A stretch of 64,000 nt of DNA from Bedellia somnulentella (Eukaryota; Arthropoda; Insecta; Lepidoptera; Bedelliidae). A program made the translations under genes and the position numbers. Shown piece by piece: positions 13,417 through 26,670 of this stretch; position 1 is the first letter of the stretch, and each line of letters opens with the position of its first letter. The stretch lies in the NCBI GenBank assembly GCA_963576735.1, contig OY755178.1, positions 15,252,001 to 15,316,000 on the forward strand. Direction: 5' to 3'. A model generated the notes under the pieces. It was not told the origin of the DNA. It searched no databases and saw nothing but the letters and a program-made list of their open reading frames with translations.

Positions 13417-13544
13417 TAGCACGAGCGACGTTTTAACTAGATATCGCGTGGTATAAAACAGCCGTCTCTTACGCACTTCCTTAGTATTGTATACTGTCAA
13501 CTCATTCTAACCTATATCGCGACGATAAAATAGCGCTCGTGCTA
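13417..13544 (-). mobile_element. Family H MITE, copy 1 (128 bp)
   Basis: Bounded by TAGCACGAGCG and its complement CGCTCGTGCTA, so it has terminal inverted repeats of about 11 bases flanked by or ending in TA. The interior matches the element at 32975-33102 in the opposite orientation, including TGCGTAAGAGA and CCACGCGATA. A mariner-type TA target is likely, but no autonomous partner is visible. Confidence 0.75.
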
Positions 13545-16500
13545 GGCTCCTATTTTCGAGTTATAATTCATTCCATCGCTATAAGTCCGTATTGAAAACG
13601 AACAAGACTGAACTCTGTGGGATTATAGCTTTTTTTTATGTGTTTGTATAAATTCATCAATATCTAGTCTGTTTGAAGTAGTCAATGAAATCGATATTAA
13701 ACTAAAGTTATTTAATCAGGTTTTTATGTTTCTCAATTAATGTGTACAGCAAATTAATTAGTACCATGATTTTAAGAAATGTTATGAATATATCAAAAGA
13801 TATCTTTTTTAAAGCAATGTAAAAATAAAGAATTTAATTAAAAACAAACTCACTTCCTTTTCAACCAAAAAAGACCCTATTAACGTAATACTTATAATTC
13901 CCATAAATACCTTTTAACACGAAATAGGCCTAACCCTGACTCGAACCTGTATACTAATTGGCATGTCATCAATTTAGTAAATACTTGTAAAGAACAACAG
14001 TTAGATTACCAAGTTGTTATCAAAAATATTTTAATGACACCAATTTTGAAACACAAGTGACTAATCCTAAGTGAGCCTTTATCGGACAAACGGGGTTACA
14101 TTAGTCGGGTATTAATGTCTTCAACTAGTCGGTAATGTCGGTATATTTTTGTATGGTTGCCACTTGGCAGGTCTTTTCAACAGCTGACTCCGTCTCTCAA
14201 CCTGTCTGACGGTGCGCTTTGTCCTCGTACATTTTGTATTACTTACAAAATGAAATCAATCATGTTTTTTTTTCTTTTATCGTCTATGGGTCAATGTAGC
14301 TTCTAAACAGTCTCGGTTGTAAGTAAGACGTGGTTTTATTAAATATTTTAAGGTGGATATGATCAACTTGAGACATTCAAAAGAGCATTTTGCGTTGCTC
14401 AATTTAGTGCTATAAAGATTTGCATTTAAATTACCATTCAAGATCAAGTTAAGTCTTGAAGAATATAATCCATCACATTCAGTTTCCTAAAAATTCACAT
14501 TATTTTGTGATCTAAAATACACTGTAAAAGATATGAGCTAATATTTTAAGATCTAATGATCGTTTCAATAAGAATATTAGATGTATTTTCCTCAAGGTGC
14601 GATATTTAGTATAAAATAATGTCTCGGAACGGAACATCTCCGCTGTGTGGTCTAAACCGGCTTTCCTATCATATTTTAATGCAAAATTAATGAATTCATT
14701 CCTCACAACAAAAACCAGAAAAAGATTCGTGTTTCAATATAGATGTCATTTGCCTAATGTTTTTTTTAAATTGATACCTTTAAAGAATTTAATTCGTTAG
14801 TCATTTGAGAATAGCGGGTAATGGACGAGCAATAGAACAAATTCTGAGTGAAAATTAATCATAATTAAATTAAATAAATATGTTTTTTTTCAAACTAGTA
14901 ATGACAAAGGACCTGACCTTATATATAATATTATTAAACTAGAATAGTGTATCGAACACAATTTAGAAAAAAATGTCAATACCACATGTGGGTGACAGGC
15001 TCGACTGTAATCAAAGCATTTATGTCGTACATTTTAAATCTATAACATTTCTGTCCAGAAAATTTTGTCGGAATTCAGTCTATTGCACTAAACCCAACCT
15101 TTACGGGGTTATCAAGTGCATTTTGGACATATACATAAATAAACCTTTAACAATAATGTTCTTAATACCTGACCTACGATAACACTCCATGAGGTAATCA
15201 CCAAAACCACAGAAACATAGTCGCATCAAAAACAGCCTTTCCGTCCCGCTTAGTGGTTCTAATGACTAAGTGTCAAAAGACCAAAGAGTCATAACACTCT
15301 ATTTGTCACTCCGAAACAGGTCCTCGACTTTAGACAATTACTTGTTGACACCTTTCTTATTTCTTTTTAAGTTATTTCAACATACAATACGAGCAGATGA
15401 ATGCATTCTTAAACAGAAGGTAGAGTAAACAATTATACATTTAGAATTACATCTTTATAAATTGCGTTGATTGTAGCAACTTATTGAGATATATAGTATT
15501 ATTTATTTTACTAATCATTTTGTTTATTTATGATGTACTCTTGTGGGTATAAACGCTTCACATTATCAAATCAGGGTTAAACTAATATTCATAGCGCTAC
15601 ATCGCAAGTGAGAAATAATTAAATCTGACCGATAATTACATTGATATTATAATTGAAAACTGTAGGAAATTGAAAGGTAAAATTTGGTTCGCTTATAGTA
15701 ATATTTTACCTTTGATTGTAACTCACACGTGCAACGATTTTGAATTATGATTTTGGAAAGGTTTATTTTTTATTTTAGACTGATCTATATTAAAATGCAA
15801 TACCAAAAAAATGTTCTAATACGTCAATTTAAAGGCAATGCAATGTGTGTCTTGTAAATCGGTATCATACCAAACAAACTTTAGACATTAGGAAGCTAAC
15901 AAAAAAATGTAGAAAATATAAAATCTATCCAGCTTAATCCTAGACACAGGCAAGTCTGCGCCTAGAAACTTCGGTGTTTGAGGAAGCGAACTAAACGAAT
16001 CCTGTCCATGACATAAATTATAAAATGGCTACGAGCATCATCCCGCCTGCCGATTGTAAGTATTCTGACCTTAACGCACTTCTTATATCATTCATACAAA
16101 CTACTCGTTAAGGTTATTGGGTATATTAAAATATCGGCAAAAAACTTACTATTAGATTTATCGACTTTTAAAGTCGCCAGAGGCTTTTTGCTATGTGACT
16201 ACTAGAATAGACACTCATTTTTTTTACGTTGCTGACGTAAAGGACAACTAAGAGTTCAATGAGCCTTTTGCATAGTCAAAACTTGATACAGACCCTTAGC
16301 TTATTAAAAAACTATACTGGTGATTAAACAATAATAGTTTTCAATTCAATAACCTATCAAACCTTATGTTTGAAAAGTCCATTCAAAACGATTAAGCAAT
16401 TAAATAAAACTGTTTGGCATGCCGAGCTATGTGCCTACACAAAAGGAGACGCCGGATTGAATAGTAATATCCACTTTTACTTTTAATTGAATTACGACAT

Positions 16501-16842
16501 ATTATCAATGTGCCGAGTAGGACCTTTATATCTCGGCACATCATGGATTATGAGCGATTGGGAATTTTATCGTTCCTAGTCCGTCGCCTTATGGGCTGTA
16601 TTGATAGTTTATTGAAGCAGTTGGTATTGATATCCAAACCAGCGCCAATTTATTTACCTTTGAAGTGACTTGTGTTGGTGTGTGTAGGCTAGTGGAAATA
16701 AGTTGTTAGTGGCAGCAAAATGACGTCGCGTCGCTTTAAGCCAAGAGCATGTGTGGTGGACTTTATGTGATTGACATTTAATTTTACCTAATTTAATGTT
16801 TTTTGACATGAATTCCTCATGTGGGGATTATTACTCATAAAT
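13545..16842. other. Non-coding, possibly intronic
   Basis: No gene or family A-I repeat over 3.3 kb. Short frames at 14512-14706 (minus) and 14973-15182 (plus) look like chance. Confidence 0.4.
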
Positions 16843-17074
16843 AAAAGATGTTATTAAAGGAAAGAAAAATTTCGACACTGGCGGGGTTCGAACCCGCGAC
16901 CTTCGGGTATACGCCCCCGAAGGTCGCGATATAAAAAAGAAACAAAGGATAGAGAAATTTCGCGCTGGATGCCAACTAACACTGTAGCTCAGTTGGCAGA
17001 GCGACGGGGGCGTATACCCGAAGGTCGCGGGTCCGCCAGTGTCGAAATTTTTCTTTCCTTTAATAACATCTTTT
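16843..17074. repeat. Foldback tRNA-derived element
   Basis: Two inverted arms of about 77 bases (16843-16919) and 70 bases (17005-17074) match almost perfectly around an 85-base loop. The right half reads like a tRNA: a D-arm and A-box (TAGCTCAGTTGGCAGAGCG) at 16984-17002, then GGTCGCGGGT. A 7-base gap removes the B-box core there. The left arm keeps the intact B-box (GGTTCGAACC) on the minus strand. A second small hairpin (GCGACCTTCGGG/CCCGAAGGTCGC) lies at 16896-16927. The 98-codon minus-strand frame here is a by-product. Confidence 0.8.
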
Positions 17075-17440
17075 AATTTTACCTTTTCTTTTTTGTTAAT
17101 ATTTGACGGTGGATTTTCATGAAACATAATTTTCTGTTTAAGAAGTGAACTTCTAGTTCATATCTATTGTTCGGTTTTTGCAGAATGTTGTTTACAAATT
17201 TTGCTTAGGAACGCATTGAAAGTTATATTTAATAGTTTTTAATTTACATTGTATAATTTGTTGATACTATATTACTACTTACTATATAATACTATGTTAT
17301 TAAATTTATATTTCTGCATCAAGGTTTCCACGCATAAATTATATAGTTTTCGTTATCGCTTAAAGGAAATAATTCTCCATTCGCTACACAGACTCGCTCA
17401 CTAAGATTGCGTATAATAAAAACGTGTCAACATTTTCGAT

Positions 17441-17683
17441 ACATATATATAAATACTCAAGGCTATAAACCCCTTGAAGGGGTAGCCTGAGCTAGGGAAT
17501 TAGAGATTCCTCAGCCACTTTTGGAAGTTGCGTGGGGAAGAGATGGTGAAATAAAGGTTGTTGGTGATGGGTCTCAAACCGCATCGCCCTAAAATCCCTT
17601 AAGAGTCCCAATACCGTTAGTTGCCTCTTACGTACACCCACCGGAAGAAATGGGGTAGTGCTATTCTAAGCCGACACTACACA
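17441..17683 (-). repeat. Family A repeat, near full length
   Basis: Minus-strand copy. The plus strand reads GGCTATAAACCCCTTGAAGG, CCTCAGCCACTTTTGGAAGT, GGTGATGGGTCTC and TTGCCTCTTACGTACACCCA to CTAAGCCGACACTACACA. The TATG tail has decayed. Confidence 0.85.
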
Positions 17684-18704
17684 TCACAACATTTAAGATC
17701 AGAGCAAAAATTTGTATCATATATTTAGCAGTAGTGTATTGCAGCAACATTTAGTGTACATGTGTCGGCGGCGAGGTGCGACCGTGGCGCCGTTGCATTC
17801 TGGTCGAGACAACTTTCATGAATACTTAACTCACTTGTAGCATATAGCTAGGACTGTACTTGCTATCTCAGCACTACTGAATCGCGTGCTACCTTTTCCA
17901 GACTAGCTTTTTTGTAGGTCTTTGAACTGTTTTAATATGTTGTCCCGTCTTTGTTTCTCCCTGGACTTTAAAGTATTAGATAGATTTTTATAGTAGTGCA
18001 CATGCGACTCACAGAATAATAAAGCTTACAGTTTATTGTTTGAAATATGTGATATCATCAAATTTCACAGAGACAAACAGGTGTTTGAATGATGGGGAGT
18101 TAAAACATGTTCCACTAATTTTAGCAACAGATGAGTTCATTCGAGTCTGTTGTTGCTATTTTGGCGTTTTTATTTTGGCGTTTTTGTATTACCATGTCTT
18201 ATAGTAACAAAAAATATAATTAATCAATCTTTAGTTAAATGTTTAAGTTAGAATTATAAATCTTTATTGCCTATCTTATAAAAAAGTCAAATTTGCTGTG
18301 TAAAAAAACAATGTGTGAAAGATTTCCTGCGTATTTTTTCAATTAGTGCCTTTAGGCCTTTGATATCTACTGAATCCAAAGCCATTCATAACAACGGATA
18401 GGAGATAATATTGCGTTAGACCGACCTTACCTACAAGTGCAAGTTCAAATACATCGTAAATTGATGTTTTATGACTCAATATAGAGGTTGGAATATTACT
18501 ACTCACTTTCATCGTTTTTCATCGTAAACATTTATGAATTCTATTTATTTTGTTTTAATCGCTTTGGCGAAACATCTTCAGTGGTCCATGCTTAATTTGA
18601 AGTATAAACAAACTGAATAATTTATGATACACTGCGATAAATTAAAGTGTGTTTAGAACAGGATGCTTATAATTTTGATGATTTCTTGTGACTTTATCAT
18701 CTTT
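17684..18704. other. Non-coding, possibly intronic
   Basis: A CpG-rich patch at 17760-17815 is the only departure from AT-rich sequence. Confidence 0.4.
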
Positions 18705-18953
18705 GCCGTGTAGTGTCGGCTTAGAATAACACTACCCCATTTCCACCCGTAGGTGATCGTAAGAGGCGACTAAGGGTATAGGGGCTTATTAAGTGATTTT
18801 TGGGCGATGTGGTTGGAAAACCGTCACCAAAAACATTTATTATTACCATCTTTTCCCCAATCCACTTCCAAAAGTGGCTGAGGAATTTTGCATTCCAAAG
18901 CTCTGGCTACCCCGTTAAGGGATTTATAGCCGTGAGTATATGTATGTATGTTT
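18705..18953 (+). repeat. Family A repeat, full length
   Basis: Complete copy from GCCGTGTAGTGTCGGCTTAG through CGTAAGAGGCGACTAAGGG, GGGCGATGTGGTTGG and AAGTGGCTGAGGAATTTTGC to GTGAGTATATGTATGTATG. The 139-codon plus-strand frame that starts in it is not a gene. Confidence 0.9.
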
Positions 18954-21249
18954 ATCATTTTTATGTTGCGGGCTCACACACACACTTTTTCGAATCGCTA
19001 AGTGTACTAATTTTAATGATTTTCACTTTAGTCGAAAATCCTTGTAAAAATAACACCTACCCTGCCTACGCCAGTCCATCATCATACGCAAAAGTTCATG
19101 TTAGTATGGAATATTCTGATATCCCATTTACTAACAACGGTTATAATAACAACAATAAACTTAAATCAACACATATAAGGTCACAGTTCATTATTACAAT
19201 CAATGCGAATAGATTTTGAATAATCGAATTGGACGTAAGTACAAGCATATCACACGCAACGCACTTATTATGTTAAAGATCAAAAGGTCAATCAGCGAAT
19301 ACTATTGATCAATCTATGAATTACGGCTAATGTGTTTTTGGCATAGAATCACATTTCAGCAAGAGAACAAATGAGAATGAAAAAAAAAGTTATCGTACAA
19401 TCAAACCTAAGATTTAAAGTATATAACATAGATATCAAAATTGAATAAGACATACAATATTTACGCACATTTTATATACGTCTACTTTAAGCTCTTTTTG
19501 TTGGAATCTTAAAGGTTAAGGAATCATATTTACATTTATTGAGTACCTTTAGTCGAGGCCCTGAATTTCATTAGTTATATGAATGATTGCATCCACAGCA
19601 GTTTATCAGTTAGTGGCTCCGCCTCTTGTTGACGTATCGCACGACGTATATTTAAAATAATTAGTTTATATCTATTGTACAGTTGTTTTATTAAACGTAC
19701 AACAACACTGGCCAGCAGTTGGTTCTTTACTCCTTCTCGTTAATAAAAATAAATATACAGTTAAAAAAAGTGCTACAAGTTGTGGTGTTGGTTCTATTAA
19801 ATGTTAGTGCCGATATAATATGCAGTGTCGTTTGTGGAACTATAAAAAACAGAGGAAATTGATTTCTAGGAAAATCATTGTTCGTGATGTCGGAGAAAGG
19901 TACTTTTTTTATTTTGTACAATGAACTAATATTAACAGTTATTCCTATTCAAATGTAAAAATCTCTGTGCCGAATCCAAATGTAATACCGCACACTTTAT
20001 ATCGGTCCACTCGATCTGAATCTCAAATGTGAATATTATTTTTATTCGCTCGTAACTGTTCATAATATTAGATAAACTAAAACGTGCTTTTGTAATCGAT
20101 AGATGTTATCTCTCGCCCGATAAAACACTGACATTCAACCACTATTATCTGTTAGTTAAGAGTTGAGGCTCCCACGTAGGGTTGGCTAGTAACGCACAAT
20201 TGTCATAACATCGCGACTAAATAATATCGAAACGTGTGTGAACTAACCCGGAGTTCCGGATTAGAAGTGCAAACACGAATGACGTCGAAAAGAAACTAAC
20301 AATTTAAAAATAAATAAGCAGCTGCTCGTTATGTCATAGTAGACAAGACAGGTGCTTCCGACGAAAGGGAAATACAGCGTGACGCCAAGTTCAAGATTGT
20401 TTCGATATCAAAAGAACGAAACGAACAGTCATCCGTCACACCGGCTCGCCGGAGGGATGGTGAGGAACTGACATCTGTTTATCGGCTTATATCTACACCT
20501 AGCGCAACTATACGGTTTTGCTTGCATTGTTTTATTTAAATTAACATGTTATTGTAGTGACTATACGTCATTATTACTTAATTAAAAATGTATATTTTAC
20601 CCTATTTTGAAAAACTTTTGGAATTCTTGAAAGAAGGTTGTTAACGATATAGGAAAAGGCCGCATTGATCACCCCGTCTCAGGAAGATACAACGTGAAGT
20701 TGTGAACTTGTATTATCTTAGCAAGTTTCATAATCATAAGAGCGATAGGTTTTAGATATAGTGATTAATCAATGAGTGACTGTTATTTCTCTTTTAGATG
20801 AATACTCGTATCATTACTAAAATCGACTTTAGTTGGTAGTAGTAATAGATCAACAAGATTTTTTATATTTAAAACTTGATTTAATAAATGCATCTAACCC
20901 AAAAACATTACTTTCAACAAAAATATGCGTGCATATGAAAAAAACAAGATTGCATTGAAAGCCGCCCATAACTGACTAGTAATAGGATATCAATATCAAC
21001 AAAACCCGGAAAAACCGGAGTATTCTACGGGGCTATTTCAGAATAATAGCCCCTTCGATTTACCAAGACATGTTTATGTAATAGCAAACATTGTGTAATT
21101 ATCCTTGACTTGCTGAACTAGACGGGAAACCAGGAAATTGGTAGCCTTCAACAAATACTGGCTATTTTCTTTACCGGGAATCATTTACATACACGTACTT
21201 ATGATTACTACTGCACGGCATTAAATGGACAGACCTTAGAGATCATAGA
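18954..21249. other. Non-coding, possibly intronic
   Basis: No gene seen. GC-richer islands at about 20160-20270 and 20350-20480 could be conserved regulatory sequence, but no specific site is identifiable by eye. Confidence 0.4.
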
Positions 21250-21372
21250 AATTTAACAACCCCTTTAGGAAGTTGAAACGGGATGAAATAGTAAAAAAAA
21301 TCATCCATACCACTTTAAGAAAACAAACCTCCATGGTGAGAAATGGGACAGTGATATTCTAACCCAGCACAA
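21250..21372 (-). repeat. Family A repeat, highly degenerate
   Basis: Keeps AGGAAGTTGAAACGGGATGA and GAAATGGGACAGTGATATTC in family A order, with many differences. Confidence 0.5.
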
Positions 21373-21731
21373 TATCAAAAAACGAAATTTCAAAAATTAA
21401 TAAGAAATATTATGAAAATATTACGTCTAAATAGCGAGTGACCGTGAGCTGTCGGTAATGACTGGAGAAAAACACTTAACTCCATACTTTAGATAAAGTA
21501 TTCAATAGCGTGGCGGTTTATCAGCTGACCCGCGTGTGTCGCAGTTATGATAACTTTAATGATCATTAGTGATTTCATTAGCCGTGATAAGTTTGACCGG
21601 ATACGTAAAAAAACTGCTGCAGGCACAAAAGAGCAACGTACTCTTATACAAATACTTACAGGTAGATTTCCCTTTAAGGGTAAAGATTTACTATATTTTT
21701 TGAGTAACGAATCAGAATTATTTAACTGATA

Positions 21732-21815
21732 AATGCCCCACTCAATATTCTATACAGAGAAATATTTTCTTCCTCTGAATTTTTGGCTACCCCTTCTAAG
21801 GACGTATAGCCTTGA
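21732..21815 (+). repeat. Family A repeat fragment, degenerate
   Basis: CCCCACTCAATATTC, then TTTGGCTACCCCTTCTAAGG, then TATAGCCTTGA; the tail is lost. Confidence 0.5.
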
Positions 21816-23360
21816 CTATTGTAGGTTACATAGAAAAATGAGAAACATACTATCATTCGTGATAGGTTGCCTTCTTTCATTTAACTCCTACGAGTGAAAA
21901 TATTCACAAGTTTTATTCTTGTATGATATTGAAATGAATATCAATGAATAGTAGTATAGTCAGTGGAGGTATTGTGCTGTCATGCGATGGTATCCAATGG
22001 CCGCGGATTCCCGGACCGCCTGGCTTCACGTATTGTTTCCAATTCTCTGCATGACATCGTATTGGCATGTGTGTTACGTAGCTCATATTTCATCGCTTTA
22101 CCGATTCTGGTAAATTATTGAAATAGTTATGGAGATTTGAATGTGAAATGACTGAAATTCAAATCAAGCTTTAGAAATCAGCGAAAACATCTCTTTGAGT
22201 CCTTTATATTAAAGTTTCTCATTGATGCAAGTAGTGCATGAGAAAAAGGTTCTTGTTTCCGTGCCATGAAGGGTATACTGACCGCTTTTATAATGCAAAT
22301 GTGACCAAGTTTTTATTTTTATTAGTGTTTATCGCATAACAAGCATGAATATATTAACATACGTCAACTTAACAGGCAAATAAAAAGTGCAACGGCGCCC
22401 AACATTTTCCCTCCCACCTGGGAAAGGTTGTGAATGTGTCACAACAGGTTAAAGAAAAGAGCTTGTTAGTTGTTATCTATAAAGTTTTGATTCACAAGTG
22501 TAGCCCACTCTACTTTCGAGCGGTTTGTGTGTCGGTGGATCCGATTCGGAGCGTTGCAGCCTTGGCTCGGCGTGGCTCGACGCGACACGTCGTCGGCACA
22601 ATGTTGCATCGCTGCATTCTTACTCTAACGTATGTCAATGTTTCTAGAAAGCGCGTCTATATTCTCCCACTAGATAAAAATAATTAACTTTATCTGTCGA
22701 TCTGCTTCAACCTACTCGCACTGATACAAGGCAGTGCACCTTCGTTGAATTCCAGTCACTATAGCGAACCGCAACTTTAGTTACCTACTTGTTGCAAAAT
22801 CAGATCGCACTGAAGTTTTTAAAACTTACTTTTTCATTTATTGATTACTATATACTGCATATTATGAATTTGGTTGCCGATATCCCCTCCTCAGCTGTAT
22901 TTACACAGAATAACTAATTTTAATTTTCTTTTGGAAAAGTCAAGTGGTTAAAAATATGTAGATATTAATCAATGAGACAAATACGAAAATTAGTTTTCTG
23001 TCTAACGTTACTTATGGCCTGAAAATAATATGAAGACAACCGGGTAATCAAATAAAGTGTGTAGCCATTTCAGTTTCTTCAAACGGATTAAGAAAAGTGT
23101 ATTTTTGTATAGCTGATAGCGCTTACGTCACAAAAAAGCTTCACGGAGTATATTTATAAAATCACTTTCATAATTCATCGATTTTATGTGTTGCTATTTG
23201 CAAGGGTGTATTAAATTTAATCGTTATTATTTTTGGTATTTATTTAATATCAATAAAATTTACGTAGCAAAGTCCTTGTTTGAAATAAAACCAATTACGC
23301 TAAGTAACATGGAGTGTGCATTGAGGGTAAAATGGTCTATAACTGTGTTTTTTGTTGCAG
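21816..23360. other. Non-coding, possibly intronic
   Basis: No gene seen. A CpG-rich patch at 22520-22610 is the only compositional outlier. Confidence 0.4.
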
Positions 23361-23428
23361 GCCTATGTTTCAAAACGACGTGCGTCTATAATGTGAGAGG
23401 CGCAGGATTACCAGCGTCTGTTTTCAAG
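23361..23428 (+). other. Candidate 5' untranslated exon (68 bp)
   Basis: Flanked by a strong acceptor (TTTTTTGTTGCAG ending at 23360) and a strong donor (TTCAAG|GTAAGC, GT at 23429-23430). It has two short upstream AUG frames. When joined to the exon at 27766 it is also open in frame with the downstream ATG, but a leader there would bury the signal peptide, so a non-coding role is more likely. It is the best candidate for the exon spliced to 27766. Confidence 0.45.
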
Positions 23429-26400
23429 GTAAGCATCTCCGGATTTGCCCTGAAGTACCCCTCTGTAAGCGGAGCACAACACAAGGACATTTTATATGCC
23501 ACATGCCTCACAATTTTCCATTGCCTTTGCTTACTATACCAAGAAGAAACAAAAGGAATTTCAAACTGGACTTAATAACTTAATGCAAATGATTACTAAT
23601 TAATGATATTTAATAAATGCAATGGTCTGAGCAATGCTGTTAAACATAAAAAAAATATACAGTTCAGCGGTATAACATATTAATATCATGATGCCATTTC
23701 AATTATTTATCAAAGAAAGAACGAATATATATGAGTGGGTGAACTAACATCTTATTGCATTTATCCGGTTTATTATATTTTAAAAAATAAGCATATTCGT
23801 AATGAAAAAAATGTTGAAAATATTAATTTCATGAATAAAAATACGCATCTGCCTCTATAATTGTATGATACTGGGATATTATTTACTACATCAAACGATC
23901 CCGGCACACACTAGGCTTATGACACTTTTCTTTTCGATTATCCAATTTACATTAAGACACCTATAACCTTTCAAAAAGTGAATGAACCACATAAATAACT
24001 ATGCAGAAAGTCAGCCTTTGTATTAACAAAAACAGAGAGGCTGACAAGATCTTGCGAAACAAAATAAAAACAAATCTCAGTACAGGTAACCTTTTTAAGT
24101 CTGAACTGGAATAAACGACTATATTGCTAAGAAGAGATAGCAAAGCAAATTCCTCGCAATAAATACAATATAGCTTTTATTTAGAGTAAGGAGGAACCTG
24201 CGCTGGCGACCATGCAAGTTGGGCCGTGCTATATTTATTATACAGACGATATCTGTCATCGTTCCCGACGTTTCAGTCAAAACAATATGGTTCAAAAGAC
24301 TTTGTTTTCTCTAACGTCTCGACGCGTCCCAAAATACACTTTAGTACTAATGGGTTCCATTGATATTGTCGCCATAAATAAATTTGATACTCAGCAGGAA
24401 ATTGGTTGGAGCTATTCTCAAGTTATAACTATCCAAGATATTTGCAAATGGTTAATAGAAAGTTTAGTGTCAACGTTTTAATCTACAGAAAAAGATAGTC
24501 TTATTTCAGAAATCGCAAAAATATAAGAAGTTTAAAAACCTTCCGTAGTTTTTCTTGATTAAGCTCTCCAAACATTTAGTTGAGCCTTTAAGTCAAATAA
24601 AATCGACAATAGAAATTCTATCCCCATACAAGATTTTCTCGATTCAGATAGATTTTTTAAATAAAAAGCCCTTACTAGGAACACAACTCACACTCCCACT
24701 TGACCAGTTTATTCAAGTTGATTTGTATCGCCAACTTCATTATAATGGTTAACCAAGATGAATAGGCCGTAACAGAATATCAACTCGGCATTTAAATAAA
24801 GTTCGATGAGGCGAAACGCATCACTTCGAGGCCATCCGAGTTGCAATTCACAAATCGTTCCATCATGCTCATTTGGAATAGCTGCTTGCAAATGACATGT
24901 ATCTTCTAGGGCTAATTAGGTTAATTTGTGCTGACCTCAAATAAGTACCAGAATCAAATTGATTGGCATATATTCATTGTGAGCTTAGATTGTAAAGTGA
25001 TGAAAGAGATACGAAGGTGATTTCGATGGTAGTGTTCTTTCTAAGTTACAGAAAAAGGCCAAGGATGCGTTTTGATTTAAAAAACAGTTATTGATGACCA
25101 TGACAGATCTTTCAAGAAATTATTACAAATATTAACAAAGCTATGAACAATCAAAAATATTACGTATCGCGTATCTGAACATAAGTAAAATATAAGTCTC
25201 TCATTGTAACTAAGTTTATTTTAGAATGGCAGCCCTAGAGATGAAGTAGAAGTATTTAAAGATAGTGAAAACAATGTCGCGCTACATGCTCAGGGAAGGC
25301 ATTAGGTCGAGACGACGTTGGCACACTTGTGCAGATACTACGACAGACATCTGTGCCGAAAAGCACTTCCAATAGATCGAAAACTCAGCACCTGCCGTAA
25401 ATCTTACAACTTTTCAATAATCACTTTCCTTTGACTTTCTGCTAACAAACTTCAAACGATTTACTCCATTTAAGTTTTACGTTGTGTGTTTGACATGACA
25501 AGTTTATTCAATACGAACAATGTTAATAATTCTTGACATTTTTAGCTGCTTTGGCTGAAAAGTTTAATTTATTTTTAGATTGCTGTTTGGGACTATGAAA
25601 TGACTTCTTAACTATATTATATAACTTCATTATGAAATACGGTAATGAGTGAGAACTAGAGATCTAGACACTTTTAAATTGCAGTCACAAAACAACGTTT
25701 CTAGTATGAAAATTATATTTTTGTATACAGTTTTATGCAATACATCGCACAAAGTTCTAACGATCATTTAAAATGATTATAATTACGTTCTACTTACCCT
25801 AAAAGGCGAGTAAAACGGTATTATTTATCGAAATCAGATCAAACTTTAGCTTTAAATAAGCAAGTCCCTATCAACAATTTCCATTGAAAAATATCCAACC
25901 GCAAAATCGATCATTTTAAAACGAATTTAGTTTTGTATGGTATATTAATGAAAATCTTCTAGTTCAACTATATATTATTTAAAAATTTTACGTAAGTTAG
26001 ATATAACAAACGTTCTCTTCAATAAATTTGTATACAGCGAGTGCAACAAACAAGAATAGAAACTACTTTTTCTATGCGATGGGCAAGCATTGCAAATTAA
26101 TCGAATAGTGTAATGACAGGTAGTTATAGACCCGTGTAATCGAGGAGACTGGGAGAGCGCGGGCCAAGCGGCTACTTCACAGAATCACGAGAGTCAAGTT
26201 TGACTGGAAAGCTATTTATGTACAACCCTGTATGAGTATACCGCTGTTCCGTGAACATCTTACTCGCACATACATGTCAAGGTAGGGTTCAACACTCGGC
26301 GATTCAACGCATCGAGATAATAATACTCGCTCGGTGCATATGTTTCGTGTAAACATTGCGCTTATTAGGTCATAACGTTGAAGAACGCAGCAGTGGAAAT

Positions 26401-26480
26401 TTATTTGAGGGCCTTTGTTTGATTATTGGAATTTCCTCACATTCTATGGTGGTGTTTAGATAATTATCTGAATCTCGAAA
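23429..26480. other. Non-coding, possibly intronic
   Basis: AT-rich. The frames at 23961-24143, 24212-24481 and 24555-24752 have no splice context or family resemblance. Position 26100-26350 is somewhat GC-richer. Confidence 0.4.
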
Positions 26481-26670
26481 GCCCCAAAAAGCGGTCATAT
26501 GGGCGCGCATGCGTATTCAAGTAGCTTTTCGCTTCCGTATGCGCGCGCGGCGGTCGGCGGCGGTGGCGGCGGCGCCTCGCGAGATCATTGCCAGATGCCG
26601 CCTTTAGATTACGAAGCGCGAAGATGCTGAGCCGCGCCGGGGTCAACAGCCAGTGGCCCATTTTGCTCAA
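26481..26670. promoter_or_regulatory. GC/CpG-rich island upstream of the secreted-protein gene
   Basis: About 190 bases dominated by GCGCGC, CGGCGGTGG and GCGCCTCGCGAG blocks within AT-rich sequence, 1.1 kb upstream of the exon at 27766. It could be an alternative promoter or a conserved enhancer. No TATA box or initiator stands out. The 68-codon minus-strand frame across it is Arg-rich and reads as a composition artefact. Confidence 0.3.

Noticed and set aside
16831..17127. 98-codon minus-strand ORF, and a possible true tRNA gene at 16980-17045
   Set aside because: The frame spans a foldback element. The tRNA-like half lacks the T-arm core after a 7-base deletion, so it cannot fold as a functional tRNA.
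18800..19219. 139-codon plus-strand ORF
   Set aside because: Its first third is a family A repeat and the rest is low-complexity Asn-rich sequence with no splice context or family resemblance.
23186..23575. 129-codon ORF as a coding gene
   Set aside because: The frame runs straight through strong splice sites at 23360 and 23429 and starts in AT-rich sequence. Only the 68-base exon looks real.
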